64,000 nt of DNA. Origin: Opitutaceae bacterium. GTDB lineage: Bacteria > Verrucomicrobiota > Verrucomicrobiia > Opitutales > Opitutaceae. The translations under genes and the position numbers were made by a program. Shown piece by piece: positions 34,481 to 43,367 of the stretch. The stretch's first letter is position 1. Each line of letters opens with the position of its first letter. The stretch spans positions 62,001 through 126,000 of the forward strand of contig JAUSID010000072.1 of assembly GCA_030648295.1 (NCBI GenBank). The letters are read 5' to 3'. The notes below the pieces were generated by a model. The model was not told the DNA's origin and searched no databases. It saw nothing but the letters and a program-made list of their open reading frames with translations.

Positions 34481-34735
34481 GATTCTTCCCCTTCGCTCCA
34501 CTCAGGGTCAGAATGACAAACAACGACGTTCATCAGCAGCGTGGCGCCGGCATCCTTGCCGGTGATTTCAGATCACGGGCGGGACGACCGTGCTTGAAAA
34601 TACGTCGAGTTGGCCAAACTCCAGATCACGGGCGAGACGCCCGTGCCACATCGAACCACGGCGTGCGGAGATGGAGCAAACCGACTCACCGCTTCACGCT
34701 TCACCGCCTCACCGATTAACCGCTTCACCGCTCCT
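34481..34735. repeat. repeat-dense spacer (42-nt repeat, ACGGGC palindromes, 8-nt array)
   Basis: 34481-34522 is the reverse complement of 27098-27139 over 42 nt. ACGGGC palindromes lie at 34575-34591 (imperfect) and 34628-34644 (perfect). 34683-34735 is an array whose minus-strand unit is AGCGGTGA, the same word as the array behind ftsY. It overlaps the end of the next leftward gene and supplies its stop codon. No gene is seen in 34405-34708. Confidence 0.8.
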
Positions 34736-35647
34736 CGGCCCAATATAGCGCCTCGCAACCACGACGTCGTCGAACCACACGGACTGGCTCTGCTTCCAGT
34801 ATCGCTTCGTGGGATCGTTGTCGTCGTAGCCGTAGTGCTGGAGCCAGAAACAATTCACCTTGAGATCGAGATCCTCGCGCCAGCGAATTCCCGTGAAGTC
34901 GCCGACGAGCTTTCCATCCACCCACATCGCCTGCCGGCCGTCCGCTTTATCCGGCGCGGTGTTGGCCTGGATCATGAACTCCCAGCATTGCCACTGATTC
35001 AACGCCGGCACGACGCGAGTGGGGCCCGCAGCCGCGCCTTTGTCCGGACCCGGCGGAAAAAACGTGTTGCCCCAGTATTTGTTCATCTTCGGGTCAATCG
35101 CCATGTCGAGGTAGTACGTGTAGAGCCCGACTTCGCCCGGCGGTGGATTCCGTCCCCATGCGAACCACGGCTCCATTCCGGCCGAATAGTACGTTCCGTC
35201 CGGTTTTTTTCCGGCCTTGCCGAACGACGACCACTTGTTGGTGCGCTGGTTCGCGCCCAGCCAGACGAAGTGATGCGCGTATTGGTGATCGGGCGAGAAC
35301 TTCACATAGAACCGCGCATGCACCGTGTCCGCGCCCGGCATGAACCACTTGATCGTGTCGCCGCCCGTGTTCCTGCCCCGCTCCATCGTCATCTGCACAC
35401 ACCACCGGCCGGAGCTCGGCCCGGTTTGGGTGAGCGCGACACCGCCCCGCTGCTGATCCCACTTTTTCAGATCTCCCGTTTCGAAGTTTTCGGCGAACAG
35501 GACCGCGCGATCGCCTTCGATTCCGGCATCGCCCGGATGGCGCGCGGCCAGGGGAGCGTTCGTGTCGGGCGGAGCCGCCCCAACGGCGACGCCGGCGTCA
35601 ACGCCGAGCGAGAACGCGACAATCAATCCCGCGAAAGAAGCACGCAT
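34709..35647 (-). CDS. secreted beta-sandwich (polysaccharide lyase/lectin-like) protein
   Basis: 312 residues, exported (MRASFAGLIVAFSLGVDAGVAVG). The body reads like a concanavalin A-type jelly roll: FAENFETGDLKKWDQQRGG at the start, HARFYVKFSPDHQYAHHFVW, WQCWEFMIQANTAPDKADG, QAMWVDGKLVGDFTGIRWR, and SQSVWFDDVVVARRYIG at the end. Such folds occur in alginate/heparin lyases and in non-catalytic glycan-binding proteins; I cannot choose. The last residues (RSGEAVNR) and the TGA are encoded by the 8-nt array. Confidence 0.7.
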   Translation of the reverse strand: MRASFAGLIVAFSLGVDAGVAVGAAPPDTNAPLAARHPGDAGIEGDRAVLFAENFETGDLKKWDQQRGGVALTQTGPSSGRWCVQMTMERGRNTGGDTIKWFMPGADTVHARFYVKFSPDHQYAHHFVWLGANQRTNKWSSFGKAGKKPDGTYYSAGMEPWFAWGRNPPPGEVGLYTYYLDMAIDPKMNKYWGNTFFPPGPDKGAAAGPTRVVPALNQWQCWEFMIQANTAPDKADGRQAMWVDGKLVGDFTGIRWREDLDLKVNCFWLQHYGYDDNDPTKRYWKQSQSVWFDDVVVARRYIGPRSGEAVNR

Positions 35648-35691
35648 GTCACGGCAGAGTGGAGAAACACGCCGTGAGAATCGACGGTTGA

Positions 35692-38600
35692 TTACAAATC
35701 GAAGGTCGCGGTGAAGATGAACGTCCGCGGATTGATGATGCGGAACGTGTGGGGGCGGCCGTCCGGATACGCGCCGACAGCCAGGAGTTTCCCGTTTTCC
35801 TGTAGGTTGCGTCCGTTGAGCTGGAGGCGGGCCCGCACCTTGTCGGAGAACAATCGCATATTATACGTCACGAACGCGTCGACGTAGGTATTCGCCGGGG
35901 ACCAGATCGGCCGCGCTCGATCGTACGCGGTTGCGGCCGTGATGTCGCCGTCGACCGGTATCCCATAGTAGCCGATCGCGCCCTTATCCTCCCAGCGGAT
36001 GGCGCCGCCGACGCTCATGCGCTTGAGGTGTTTCTGCTCGGTGATACCGGCGAGCCGGTAACTCGAGCTGAAGTTCACCCGGTACTCGCGGATTTGCGCG
36101 CGGCGCGTGCCTTCCGAGGCTTGCGCCAGCTGCACGGGAGCGAGCACGGAAACATTATAAAAATTCAGGGGAGTGTTGGGGCCGCGGGTCCCGACATACG
36201 GCGTGGTCCACCACGGCGTATTCGTGCGTGGATCGATGATGCTGGTCCAGAGCGGCATTCGCGCCGCGATCCGCGCCGGTATTCCGGGCGCAATCTTGGT
36301 ATCGTAGGTGTTGGTGCGGGTCACGTTGAGCTTCGCCGTCCAGAAATTGGTCGGGTTGTAATAAACCTCGACTTCGTCGCCCTTGGAGCGGATATCGCCG
36401 GTCTCGGTGATCCCGGTTCGTTGGAGTATATCCTCCTGCTCCTTGGTATATCCGCTGATCCGGTAGACCTCGTCTTGAATCTGCGCCGAGGTCCAGGAAG
36501 GATTCGCGGCGCGCACCCAGGTCGTGGCCTGGAGCGTCAGATTGAAGCCGTCCTCGTCCGCGGTTGATCGATCGAGCCGGATCACGCGCGAGGCGAGCGT
36601 GGCCGACTGCCCGACGCGGGTGTTGATCGTGGCAACGTCGTAGCGGTTGGCGCGCAGCACGAGCTTCCCCTGGAAAAGATTCAGGCTGAAGCCGTAGTCC
36701 TTGCCTTCGGTCCGCGGATTGGAGAGCAGCTCGAAGGCCAGGTTGTAGCGGGGCACATCCGGCTTGAAGCTGTCGGATTCGTTGTAGTGGACGTGAAACC
36801 AGCGGAGTGGCTTCGCGACAATCCCCTTGGTGAGCGTGCTGCCCTCCTGGGCGGTCCAGTTGACGTTGCGCAATCGCTCGCTCGCGACGTAGTCGAAATC
36901 GATTTGGTCGGGATTACGGCTGGCCGAGTTGAAGGGCTTGTTCGAGTTCTGATCCTCCCGCTTGCCGAGCGTGACGATCACGCGGTCCTTCAGCAGGGAG
37001 TTCTGCATCATCACGCCGCGCGTCTTGATCAGATTGCGGCTGCCGCTGCCGGTGCGCGCCACGGGACCAAGGTCCGCTCGGTCCGCGACCCACTGGTTCG
37101 TCCGCGGATTGAACCAGCGGAAATCATACTGGCCCGCAACGACTCTCCCCGGCGCATGGTCGGCGTTCTGCCCCTGGTTGTCCCCGACGTAGTAGTGATT
37201 ATAGGTTCGCACCGACGTGTTGCCGCTGCCGTCGCCGCGCGTGTCTCGCGGATTGATATAGATCGGGTTGCCGGGCAGCGTCACATTCGCGTGCCGGTAG
37301 GTGTAGTTGTAACTCCGGTCGTCGCGAAATTCATAGTAGCCGAGGAACTGGTGGCGGCCGATCCACTTCGACCAGCCGCGGTTTTCCCTGAAATCGGCCA
37401 CATAGGCGGCCTGCCCGCGAAAGGTGTCGCGAACCGTCCAGTTCGTGTTGAATATCCCCTCGATGACGCCGATGTAGGGCCGGAGGAAGAATGGGTTGGG
37501 CCGGCCATCGAGCAGGCGCTCGTTGACGTCGACGCGCACGTAAAAACTGTCGCCGACGGCCGGCGATTTTCCGAGCGTGTTGAAATTGCTGCGGTCGGCG
37601 TTCTCGCGGTGCCACGCGCCCTGGATCGCGAATTGATGGCCGCCTTTGTTGAGGAGAAACTGCTCGATCCCGACGTTGCTGGTCTCGACCGAGTCCGTGA
37701 TGTAATTCGGTGCCGCCAGGTTGATCGAGGTCCAGTCGTAGAGGGATTTGGCGTTCACTCCCGGTACGGTGGAAAACAGCGGATGATTGAGGCGCACCGG
37801 TTCAGGCAGCGACTCCATCATGCGTTCGACGCCCGCCTGGTTGTTTGGGCCATTGTTGGCATTGGCGGCGGGCATTTGATTGATCATCCACAACTGAACG
37901 CCGTCTCGATCCACAAACAAATCGGGCGGTCTTCCACTTTGAGAAGTGGTGTGGCCAAAACCGACGGGATTGGCCGCGCCCATCGCGGTCTTCACGCCAT
38001 TCACCGTCACGGTCGAAGTCACCGGATCCCAGGTTGGACTGCCGATGCTCTTCCAATACGAGACCGCATCGCGCGGAGTGACGGAATTGGGCCGGGTCCC
38101 CTCGCCGCGGTAGGATTGGAACGAGGCGCGCAGCGATGTGTATTTGAACGGCTGCACCCGCAGCATCAGGTTGAATCGTTTCGAATCGAAGCCCGAGGGT
38201 TTCTGCGGATACGCATCATGTTGGCGAGCGCCACTGACCCGGAGCGCAAGCTTGTTCTGGATGACGGGCCGGCTGAGATCGAGTGATGTCCGCCAGCCGC
38301 CGAGGTCATCGAAGCGGATTTGCCCCGTGGAGATTGGGCGCGAAAGATTGGCGGACGCACCGACCAGATTGACCGTGCCCGCGCCCTCCCCGATGCCGAA
38401 GATGCTGGAGTTCGGACCGCGGCTGATCTCGAGCGCATCGATGTTCAATGTATCGACGGGTACGCGGCCCGTGGTGGAGAAATTATTGAACGTGATATTG
38501 GCCGGGCCCATGCCGCGGATCCGATTCGCGCCCTGGGGGTTGTCCATTATATTGTCCACGGCCATGCCATTTCTATCGATCGAGACATCGGTGTAATTGC

Positions 38601-39054
38601 CCGTGCCCTCGGTGCCCATCTCGTAGTTGAACACGTCGTTGAGATCGAGCATCGCGAAATCCGCCATCTGCTCCTTGGTCACGACCGACATGGCGGAGGC
38701 GAGATCCTCCAGCTTCGAATTGAGCCGGGTACCCGACATGGTGCTCGTGGCTTGGTAGCCGCGATTGTCGGCTGTCACTTCGAACGGCGATAATTGGATG
38801 ACCGAATCCGGCGCGGGGTTGGCCGCGCCGGTCGTCACGGGCAGATTCGCGGCTCTGGCCTCGGCGGCGCGTTGGACGGCGAGTTCATCGGGATCGATGC
38901 GGCCGTTCTGGTTGGTGTCGTAGCGAGCAAGGTCGGCCGCCGTGGCGGGAGGTGAGGCGGTTTGCTGGGCGGATGCACTGGCGCTCGAAACAGCCAGCAC
39001 GACGGCAGCTAGATGTCGCCGGGTTCGGACGTGTATCCATGGTGTCGCTTTCAC
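35692..39054 (-). CDS. large TonB-dependent receptor with N-terminal EF-hand loop
   Basis: 1120 residues, exported. Behind the signal peptide, DTNQNGRIDPDE (residues 46-57) is a complete canonical EF-hand calcium loop. A TonB-box-like IQLSPFEVTA (about 90) follows, then a plug with GTRLNSKLEDLASAMSVVTK and DALEISRGPNSSIFGIGEGA, and a long barrel ending in FIFTATFDL. The plug style is the expanded Opitutaceae type. No SusD-like partner is present. It sits among glycan-degrading genes, so oligosaccharide uptake is the likely job. Divergent from the DUF4038-type hydrolase. Confidence 0.88.
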   Translation of the reverse strand: MKATPWIHVRTRRHLAAVVLAVSSASASAQQTASPPATAADLARYDTNQNGRIDPDELAVQRAAEARAANLPVTTGAANPAPDSVIQLSPFEVTADNRGYQATSTMSGTRLNSKLEDLASAMSVVTKEQMADFAMLDLNDVFNYEMGTEGTGNYTDVSIDRNGMAVDNIMDNPQGANRIRGMGPANITFNNFSTTGRVPVDTLNIDALEISRGPNSSIFGIGEGAGTVNLVGASANLSRPISTGQIRFDDLGGWRTSLDLSRPVIQNKLALRVSGARQHDAYPQKPSGFDSKRFNLMLRVQPFKYTSLRASFQSYRGEGTRPNSVTPRDAVSYWKSIGSPTWDPVTSTVTVNGVKTAMGAANPVGFGHTTSQSGRPPDLFVDRDGVQLWMINQMPAANANNGPNNQAGVERMMESLPEPVRLNHPLFSTVPGVNAKSLYDWTSINLAAPNYITDSVETSNVGIEQFLLNKGGHQFAIQGAWHRENADRSNFNTLGKSPAVGDSFYVRVDVNERLLDGRPNPFFLRPYIGVIEGIFNTNWTVRDTFRGQAAYVADFRENRGWSKWIGRHQFLGYYEFRDDRSYNYTYRHANVTLPGNPIYINPRDTRGDGSGNTSVRTYNHYYVGDNQGQNADHAPGRVVAGQYDFRWFNPRTNQWVADRADLGPVARTGSGSRNLIKTRGVMMQNSLLKDRVIVTLGKREDQNSNKPFNSASRNPDQIDFDYVASERLRNVNWTAQEGSTLTKGIVAKPLRWFHVHYNESDSFKPDVPRYNLAFELLSNPRTEGKDYGFSLNLFQGKLVLRANRYDVATINTRVGQSATLASRVIRLDRSTADEDGFNLTLQATTWVRAANPSWTSAQIQDEVYRISGYTKEQEDILQRTGITETGDIRSKGDEVEVYYNPTNFWTAKLNVTRTNTYDTKIAPGIPARIAARMPLWTSIIDPRTNTPWWTTPYVGTRGPNTPLNFYNVSVLAPVQLAQASEGTRRAQIREYRVNFSSSYRLAGITEQKHLKRMSVGGAIRWEDKGAIGYYGIPVDGDITAATAYDRARPIWSPANTYVDAFVTYNMRLFSDKVRARLQLNGRNLQENGKLLAVGAYPDGRPHTFRIINPRTFIFTATFDL

Positions 39055-39243
39055 GAGTGTTCCTTGGGGTTGGGGTAGTCTGGTCTGGTGGCACCGAAGG
39101 GGCGTGCGTGACGGGGGAGAACTGGCTCCGGATTCGGCGTGCCAGGAGTAAACCAGTCCATGGCGACGCTGTCATTGCGAATTTACGGCAAAATCATATG
39201 TTTTTGCGCTTACGCCTGGCCGGAGACTCATCATCGTCACGTT

Positions 39244-40881
39244 ATGCCCGCCCGAACAATTCTGCGCCGCTCAATCCTGGCGTGGTTGCTTCTCGCAATC
39301 GGCGCGGTTGCGCCGTTGCCGTCGATCGCCGCGGAGTCGTCGGCGCCGCACACCTGGCAGCGTTGGGAGCACACGCTGATCAGCGCCGCGGAATATGCCA
39401 ACCCGTATGCCGACGTCACCGTGCAGGTGAAGTACACCGGGCCCGATGGCCGTTCCCTCCGCACCTTCGGGTTCTGGGATGGAGGCCAGACCTTTCGCAT
39501 CCGTTGCGCCTTTCCGGTCCCGGGAAAATGGCAGTGGGAAACGGAATGTTCCGACTCCGCCAATCGCGGACTGCATCAGCAGCGCGGCAACGTAAACGTC
39601 CTGGCCTACGCGGGCGGGAGCCCGCTTTACCGGCGGGGGTTTCTCCAGGTCAGCGCCAATCATCGCTATCTTACGTATGGTGATGGCACGCCGTATTTGT
39701 GGCTTGGTGACACGGCGTGGGCGGTGCCGCATCGGGCCACCGACGAGGAATGGGAGGCCTATCTGGCTGATCGCGTGGCAAAGGGTTTTTCGGTCATCCA
39801 GGTGGGGACGGCACCGGCATGGGCCGGCCCGGCGGACCGGAGCGGCGAGAAGGCGTTTCGCGAGGCGGACTGCGCGCAGTGGAATCCGACCTACTGGCAG
39901 TCGTTCGAGAGAAAAATTCAGCGCGCCAATGAAAAAGGTCTCGTCGTGTTCGCGGTCGGGTTGATGGAGCCCACGCGCCGATACCCGCCATCCGAGCAAG
40001 CCTGCCTTTTTGGGCGGAATCTCGTCGCCCGGCTCTTCGGCAACTTCGTCATCTTCTCGCCGAGTTTCGACAGCCGGCCCATGCCGCTCGCGCACGAAGT
40101 CGGCCACGCGGTCCGCGCCGCCACCACCGTGCACCTTGTCACCCAGCATCCCGGCACGCCGTCCAAGAGTCCCCTGCCGGAATATGCCCTCTACTACGTC
40201 GATCAACCCTACGTGGATTTTTCCGGCCTGCAGACGGGCCACAACGGTGGCGACCGCATGCGCTCGGCGCACCATGCGATCGAGTGGGTGCTGCACTTGT
40301 ATCACCACACGCCGCCGAAGCCGGTCATCAACATCGAGGCGATGTACGATGGGCAGGGCGTCAAAGCCTGGCAGGCCGTCGACGCGCGTGGTCTCGCCTG
40401 GCGGAGCTGGTTGTCGGGCGCAATGGGCTACACGTATGGCGCCGGTGATGTCGCGCCGAAGATTCCCATTGGCAGCGGCGGCGTGTGGCGCTGGGTCACC
40501 GATCCCGCGAAGTATGATTACTGGGAGAAAGCGCTCCAATGGGAGAGCGCGTTCCAGATGCAGCATCTCCGCGATTTCATGGCGGCGATCCGCTGGTGGG
40601 AACTGGAGCCGGCCCACGAATTGATTCGCAATCAGCCCGAGGATGTCACCCGCCGGATGGTGCTGGCCCGGGTGCCCGGCCGCGATTTCGCCGTCGCGTA
40701 TCTGCCGAATAACGACGGCATCGATGTGGACGTATCCGCGTTTTCATCGCCCCTCGTTGCCCGCTGGTTCGATCCGGTTCATGGACGAACGGTCGCGGTG
40801 CCGGGCAACGTCGGGAACCGGGGCGTCCATCGTTTCGTGCCGCCGGGCGAAGGCGATTGGGTGCTGGTGCTGGGGAAGTGA
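39244..40881 (+). CDS. secreted DUF4038-type glycoside hydrolase (apiosidase-like)
   Basis: 545 residues, exported (MPARTILRRSILAWLLLAIGAVAPLPSIAAES). An N-terminal DUF5060-like beta-sandwich (WEHTLISAAEYANPYADVTV, FGFWDGGQTFRIRCAFPVPG) precedes a TIM barrel with YGDGTPYLWLGDTAWAVPH, the start signature of DUF4038/GH140-like enzymes. PVINIEAMYDGQG holds a candidate catalytic Glu, and a C-terminal beta domain ends VHRFVPPGEGDWVLVLGK. GH140 members release apiose from rhamnogalacturonan II; the real substrate here is unproven. The last codon and stop run into an AAGTGA-type word array. Confidence 0.82.
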   Translation: MPARTILRRSILAWLLLAIGAVAPLPSIAAESSAPHTWQRWEHTLISAAEYANPYADVTVQVKYTGPDGRSLRTFGFWDGGQTFRIRCAFPVPGKWQWETECSDSANRGLHQQRGNVNVLAYAGGSPLYRRGFLQVSANHRYLTYGDGTPYLWLGDTAWAVPHRATDEEWEAYLADRVAKGFSVIQVGTAPAWAGPADRSGEKAFREADCAQWNPTYWQSFERKIQRANEKGLVVFAVGLMEPTRRYPPSEQACLFGRNLVARLFGNFVIFSPSFDSRPMPLAHEVGHAVRAATTVHLVTQHPGTPSKSPLPEYALYYVDQPYVDFSGLQTGHNGGDRMRSAHHAIEWVLHLYHHTPPKPVINIEAMYDGQGVKAWQAVDARGLAWRSWLSGAMGYTYGAGDVAPKIPIGSGGVWRWVTDPAKYDYWEKALQWESAFQMQHLRDFMAAIRWWELEPAHELIRNQPEDVTRRMVLARVPGRDFAVAYLPNNDGIDVDVSAFSSPLVARWFDPVHGRTVAVPGNVGNRGVHRFVPPGEGDWVLVLGK

Positions 40882-40966
40882 AAGTGGAAGTGAAAGTGAA
40901 GAGTGAAAGTGAGAGTGGGAAAAGGGAGTGAGGGAATGAGGGAGTGAGGGAGTGAGGGGGAAAAGG
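40878..40966 (+). repeat. word array starting at the hydrolase stop codon
   Basis: Begins with the AAGTGA that contains the stop codon of the preceding gene, continues as AAGTGG/AAGTGA/GAGTGA words and turns into 8-nt GGGAGTGA/GGGAATGA units. TGA triplets fall in all frames. Confidence 0.8.
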
Positions 40967-41027
40967 CAGACCGAAAACAGGGGGTGGGAGACCGTCCACT
41001 GGAGACGGGCCGTATCGATTCAGAGGA

Positions 41028-41178
41028 CAACCGCGAATGAACGCGAATGGACGCAAATTCCAGAGGAGGAGGGGCGTGGATCGCACAAGTGAAACCATGG
41101 TCAGCGCTTGGTTGATCGTTTCCATCCTCCCCATAGACGCCCTCTCCATTCGCGTGAATTGGCGTTTATTCGCGGTTG
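41028..41178. repeat. imperfect inverted repeat of CGCGAAT words
   Basis: The left arm (41028-41077) begins CAACCGCGAATGAACGCGAA. The right arm (41137-41178) ends with the complementary ATTCGCGGTTG. Both arms are themselves made of CGCGAATN-type words. The remainder of 40967-41292 contains no gene. Confidence 0.75.
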
Positions 41179-41292
41179 AGCTGGATTGTTCCGGTTGAGG
41201 CCCGAAATCGGCCGATCGACCGCTGCACCTTTTTTTCACCGACTTCAGATTATTGATTGTGGTGATCGGCCTGAGTCGCCGAAGCTTCGCGC

Positions 41293-43101
41293 ATGTCCAG
41301 CGTGGTTACGCCAACCGTTATCTTCGCGGATATCGTCGGCGACGTTGGCTGGCTGGGCCCGATTGCCGGGGTGGTGGGGCTCGGCGTGCTCGCGTTGATG
41401 ATTTGGCAATTCGGCCGTATCCGCCGCCAGTATGCCGAGGATCTGGCCGAACAACTGCAGGAGGTGAGCGACGCGCAAGAGCAGGCCCGCCAGGCGGCGC
41501 AGGAGAAGGAGGCCGTCGCGCGTGAAAGCCAGGCCAAAAGCGAAATGCTGGCCACGTTGAGCCGCGAAATCCGGGCGAACCTCAATGGCATCATCGGCTC
41601 GGCTGACTTGATGATGGATGGCGCGCTCAAGCCATCGCAGCGCGAACACCTGATCACGTTGCGCGCGTCGGCTGAATCGCTGCACCAGTCGCTGAACGAT
41701 GTATTGGATTATTCGAGGCTCGAAACCGGCCAGATCCAGATCGCCCGCGCGACCTTCGATGTCCGGCAGCCGCTGATCGAGGTCGTCGAGTCGCTTTCGC
41801 CGCTGGCACTGCTGAAGGACCTCGAGCTGGTGCTGATTGTGGCGGCTGATGTTCCGCTGCACGTGACGGGAGATGCGGCCCGCCTGCGGCAGATCCTGCT
41901 CAACCTGATGTCGAACGCGGTCAAGTTCACCGCCAGTGGTCGCGTGGTGTTGCGGGTCGAGACCACGCCGGGCGCGGCCTCGGGCTCGAAGGCCGGCGGG
42001 ACGTGGCTCCATTTCAGCGTGAGCGATACCGGCGCGGGAATCCCCGAGGAGTTGCAGTCGACCATCTTCGACCGGTCGGCGCCATCGGACGCGCTCTCGC
42101 CGCGGAAGTTTGGCAGTTCCGGACTCCAGCTCGTGATTAGCAAGCGGCTCGTCGATCTCATGGGCGGCCAAATCGGCGCGCGCAGCCTGCCGGAGGGTGG
42201 ATCGGAATTCTGGGTGGCACTGGCGCTGCCCGCGGATCCCTCCCAGCCCCCCGCACCGCCGCCGCCCGAGGGTTTGCACGTCGTGGTGCTGGACGATCTC
42301 GCCGCGTCGCGCGTGGCCGTGTCAGCTATGCTCTCCCGGATCGGAATTGATCAGGATGCCACCGACACGGTGGCGAAGGCGGAAAGGCTCCTGCGCGATG
42401 CGGCGGATGCGGGCGCAAAAGAACTGGTGCTGCTGCTGGACCACTCGGTGGCCCGCGACAGCGGCGATGCATTGGCGCGGCTGGTCGAGCCGGAGTCGGC
42501 GGTGCGCTCGACGCGCATCGTCCTGATGGCGCACAATCCGGACGACGTGCGGTTGAACACGCCGAAATTTCCCGTGGCTGCCGTGGTGCGGAAACCGCTG
42601 CTGCGCGTGGAGGTGCTGCTCGAGGCATTGCGGATGCCGGCGGGGACTCGCATCCTGCCGCCCTCCGCATCGCGTACGCCGTTCGAGGCGGGCGATGAAG
42701 CACGTCCGGAGCGCCGCGGACCACGGGTGCTGGTGGTGGACGACGACGCGATCAGCCGTTCCATCAGTTTGCAGCTGCTGCAGCGGCTGGGGTGTGTCGT
42801 CGAGCTTGCGTTGAGTGGCGCCGAAGCAATCGACCTGGCGCGACGAATCCATTTTGACGTGGTCTTCATGGACTGCCAGATGCCGGAGATGGACGGGTTC
42901 ACGGCCACGGAGCGGATCCGGATCGCGGCGGGCGGCAAGGCGCCGCCGATCGTGGCATTGACCGCGAACAGTTCGGACGCCGACCGGCAGCGGTGTTTTG
43001 CCGCCGGCATGTGTGATTTCATCGGCAAACCCGTCCGTCAGGCCGAGCTCGCCCGCGTCGTGAAGCGCTGGGCGCCCGCGCCGCGCGCGGTGGCGAATTG
43101 A
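41293..43101 (+). CDS. hybrid histidine-kinase-like protein lacking the phospho-acceptor His
   Basis: 602 residues: one N-terminal membrane helix (about 17-38), coiled coil (45-85), a DHp helix, an HATPase domain (about 150-310), a degenerate receiver (about 325-440) and a canonical receiver (about 475-592). The DHp motif reads LATLSREIRANLNGI, where kinases have 'SHEIRTPLNGI'; residue 91 is Arg (CGC at 41563-41565). The ATPase keeps the N box ILLNLMSNAVKFT and DTGAGIPEEL, but the G2 box is GSSGLQL. The last receiver has DDD, MDCQMPEMDG, ALTAN and GKPV intact. It cannot autophosphorylate on the usual His, so it may be a pseudokinase or a phospho-sink. Confidence 0.88.
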   Translation: MSSVVTPTVIFADIVGDVGWLGPIAGVVGLGVLALMIWQFGRIRRQYAEDLAEQLQEVSDAQEQARQAAQEKEAVARESQAKSEMLATLSREIRANLNGIIGSADLMMDGALKPSQREHLITLRASAESLHQSLNDVLDYSRLETGQIQIARATFDVRQPLIEVVESLSPLALLKDLELVLIVAADVPLHVTGDAARLRQILLNLMSNAVKFTASGRVVLRVETTPGAASGSKAGGTWLHFSVSDTGAGIPEELQSTIFDRSAPSDALSPRKFGSSGLQLVISKRLVDLMGGQIGARSLPEGGSEFWVALALPADPSQPPAPPPPEGLHVVVLDDLAASRVAVSAMLSRIGIDQDATDTVAKAERLLRDAADAGAKELVLLLDHSVARDSGDALARLVEPESAVRSTRIVLMAHNPDDVRLNTPKFPVAAVVRKPLLRVEVLLEALRMPAGTRILPPSASRTPFEAGDEARPERRGPRVLVVDDDAISRSISLQLLQRLGCVVELALSGAEAIDLARRIHFDVVFMDCQMPEMDGFTATERIRIAAGGKAPPIVALTANSSDADRQRCFAAGMCDFIGKPVRQAELARVVKRWAPAPRAVAN

Positions 43102-43160
43102 GTGCCGGGCGGCGCAGCCGCAATTGCAGTGGACCGTATTTTTGACGGATGCGCCGCGGA

Positions 43161-43271
43161 GCAGGGAGAAGGGAGAAGGGAGCAGGAACAAACCGTCGGA
43201 TTGCTGCACGAGCGGAGATTTTCACGCCGGCCGACCCTGCTCCTTGCTCCTTGCCCCTTGCTCCTTCTTCC
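43161..43271. repeat. inverted pair of 7-nt arrays
   Basis: 43161-43189 is made of GGGAGAA/GGGAGCA words; 43235-43271 is made of the complementary TTGCTCC/TTGCCCC words. The two could pair as a large imperfect hairpin 60 nt behind the kinase-like gene. Confidence 0.75.
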
Positions 43272-43367
43272 GCAATCGGGTCAGTGGCTTCCTATTCGAG
43301 GTCCGTACACAAACGAACCGGGCCACGCCCGTTGGCGCGCCCGGTTCGGATTGAGTCGGTGGTTGGA

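Noticed and set aside
36787-38286. 499-codon rightward frame opposite the large TonB receptor
   Set aside because: Antisense shadow of the receptor barrel; low-complexity Arg/Val/Ala composition.
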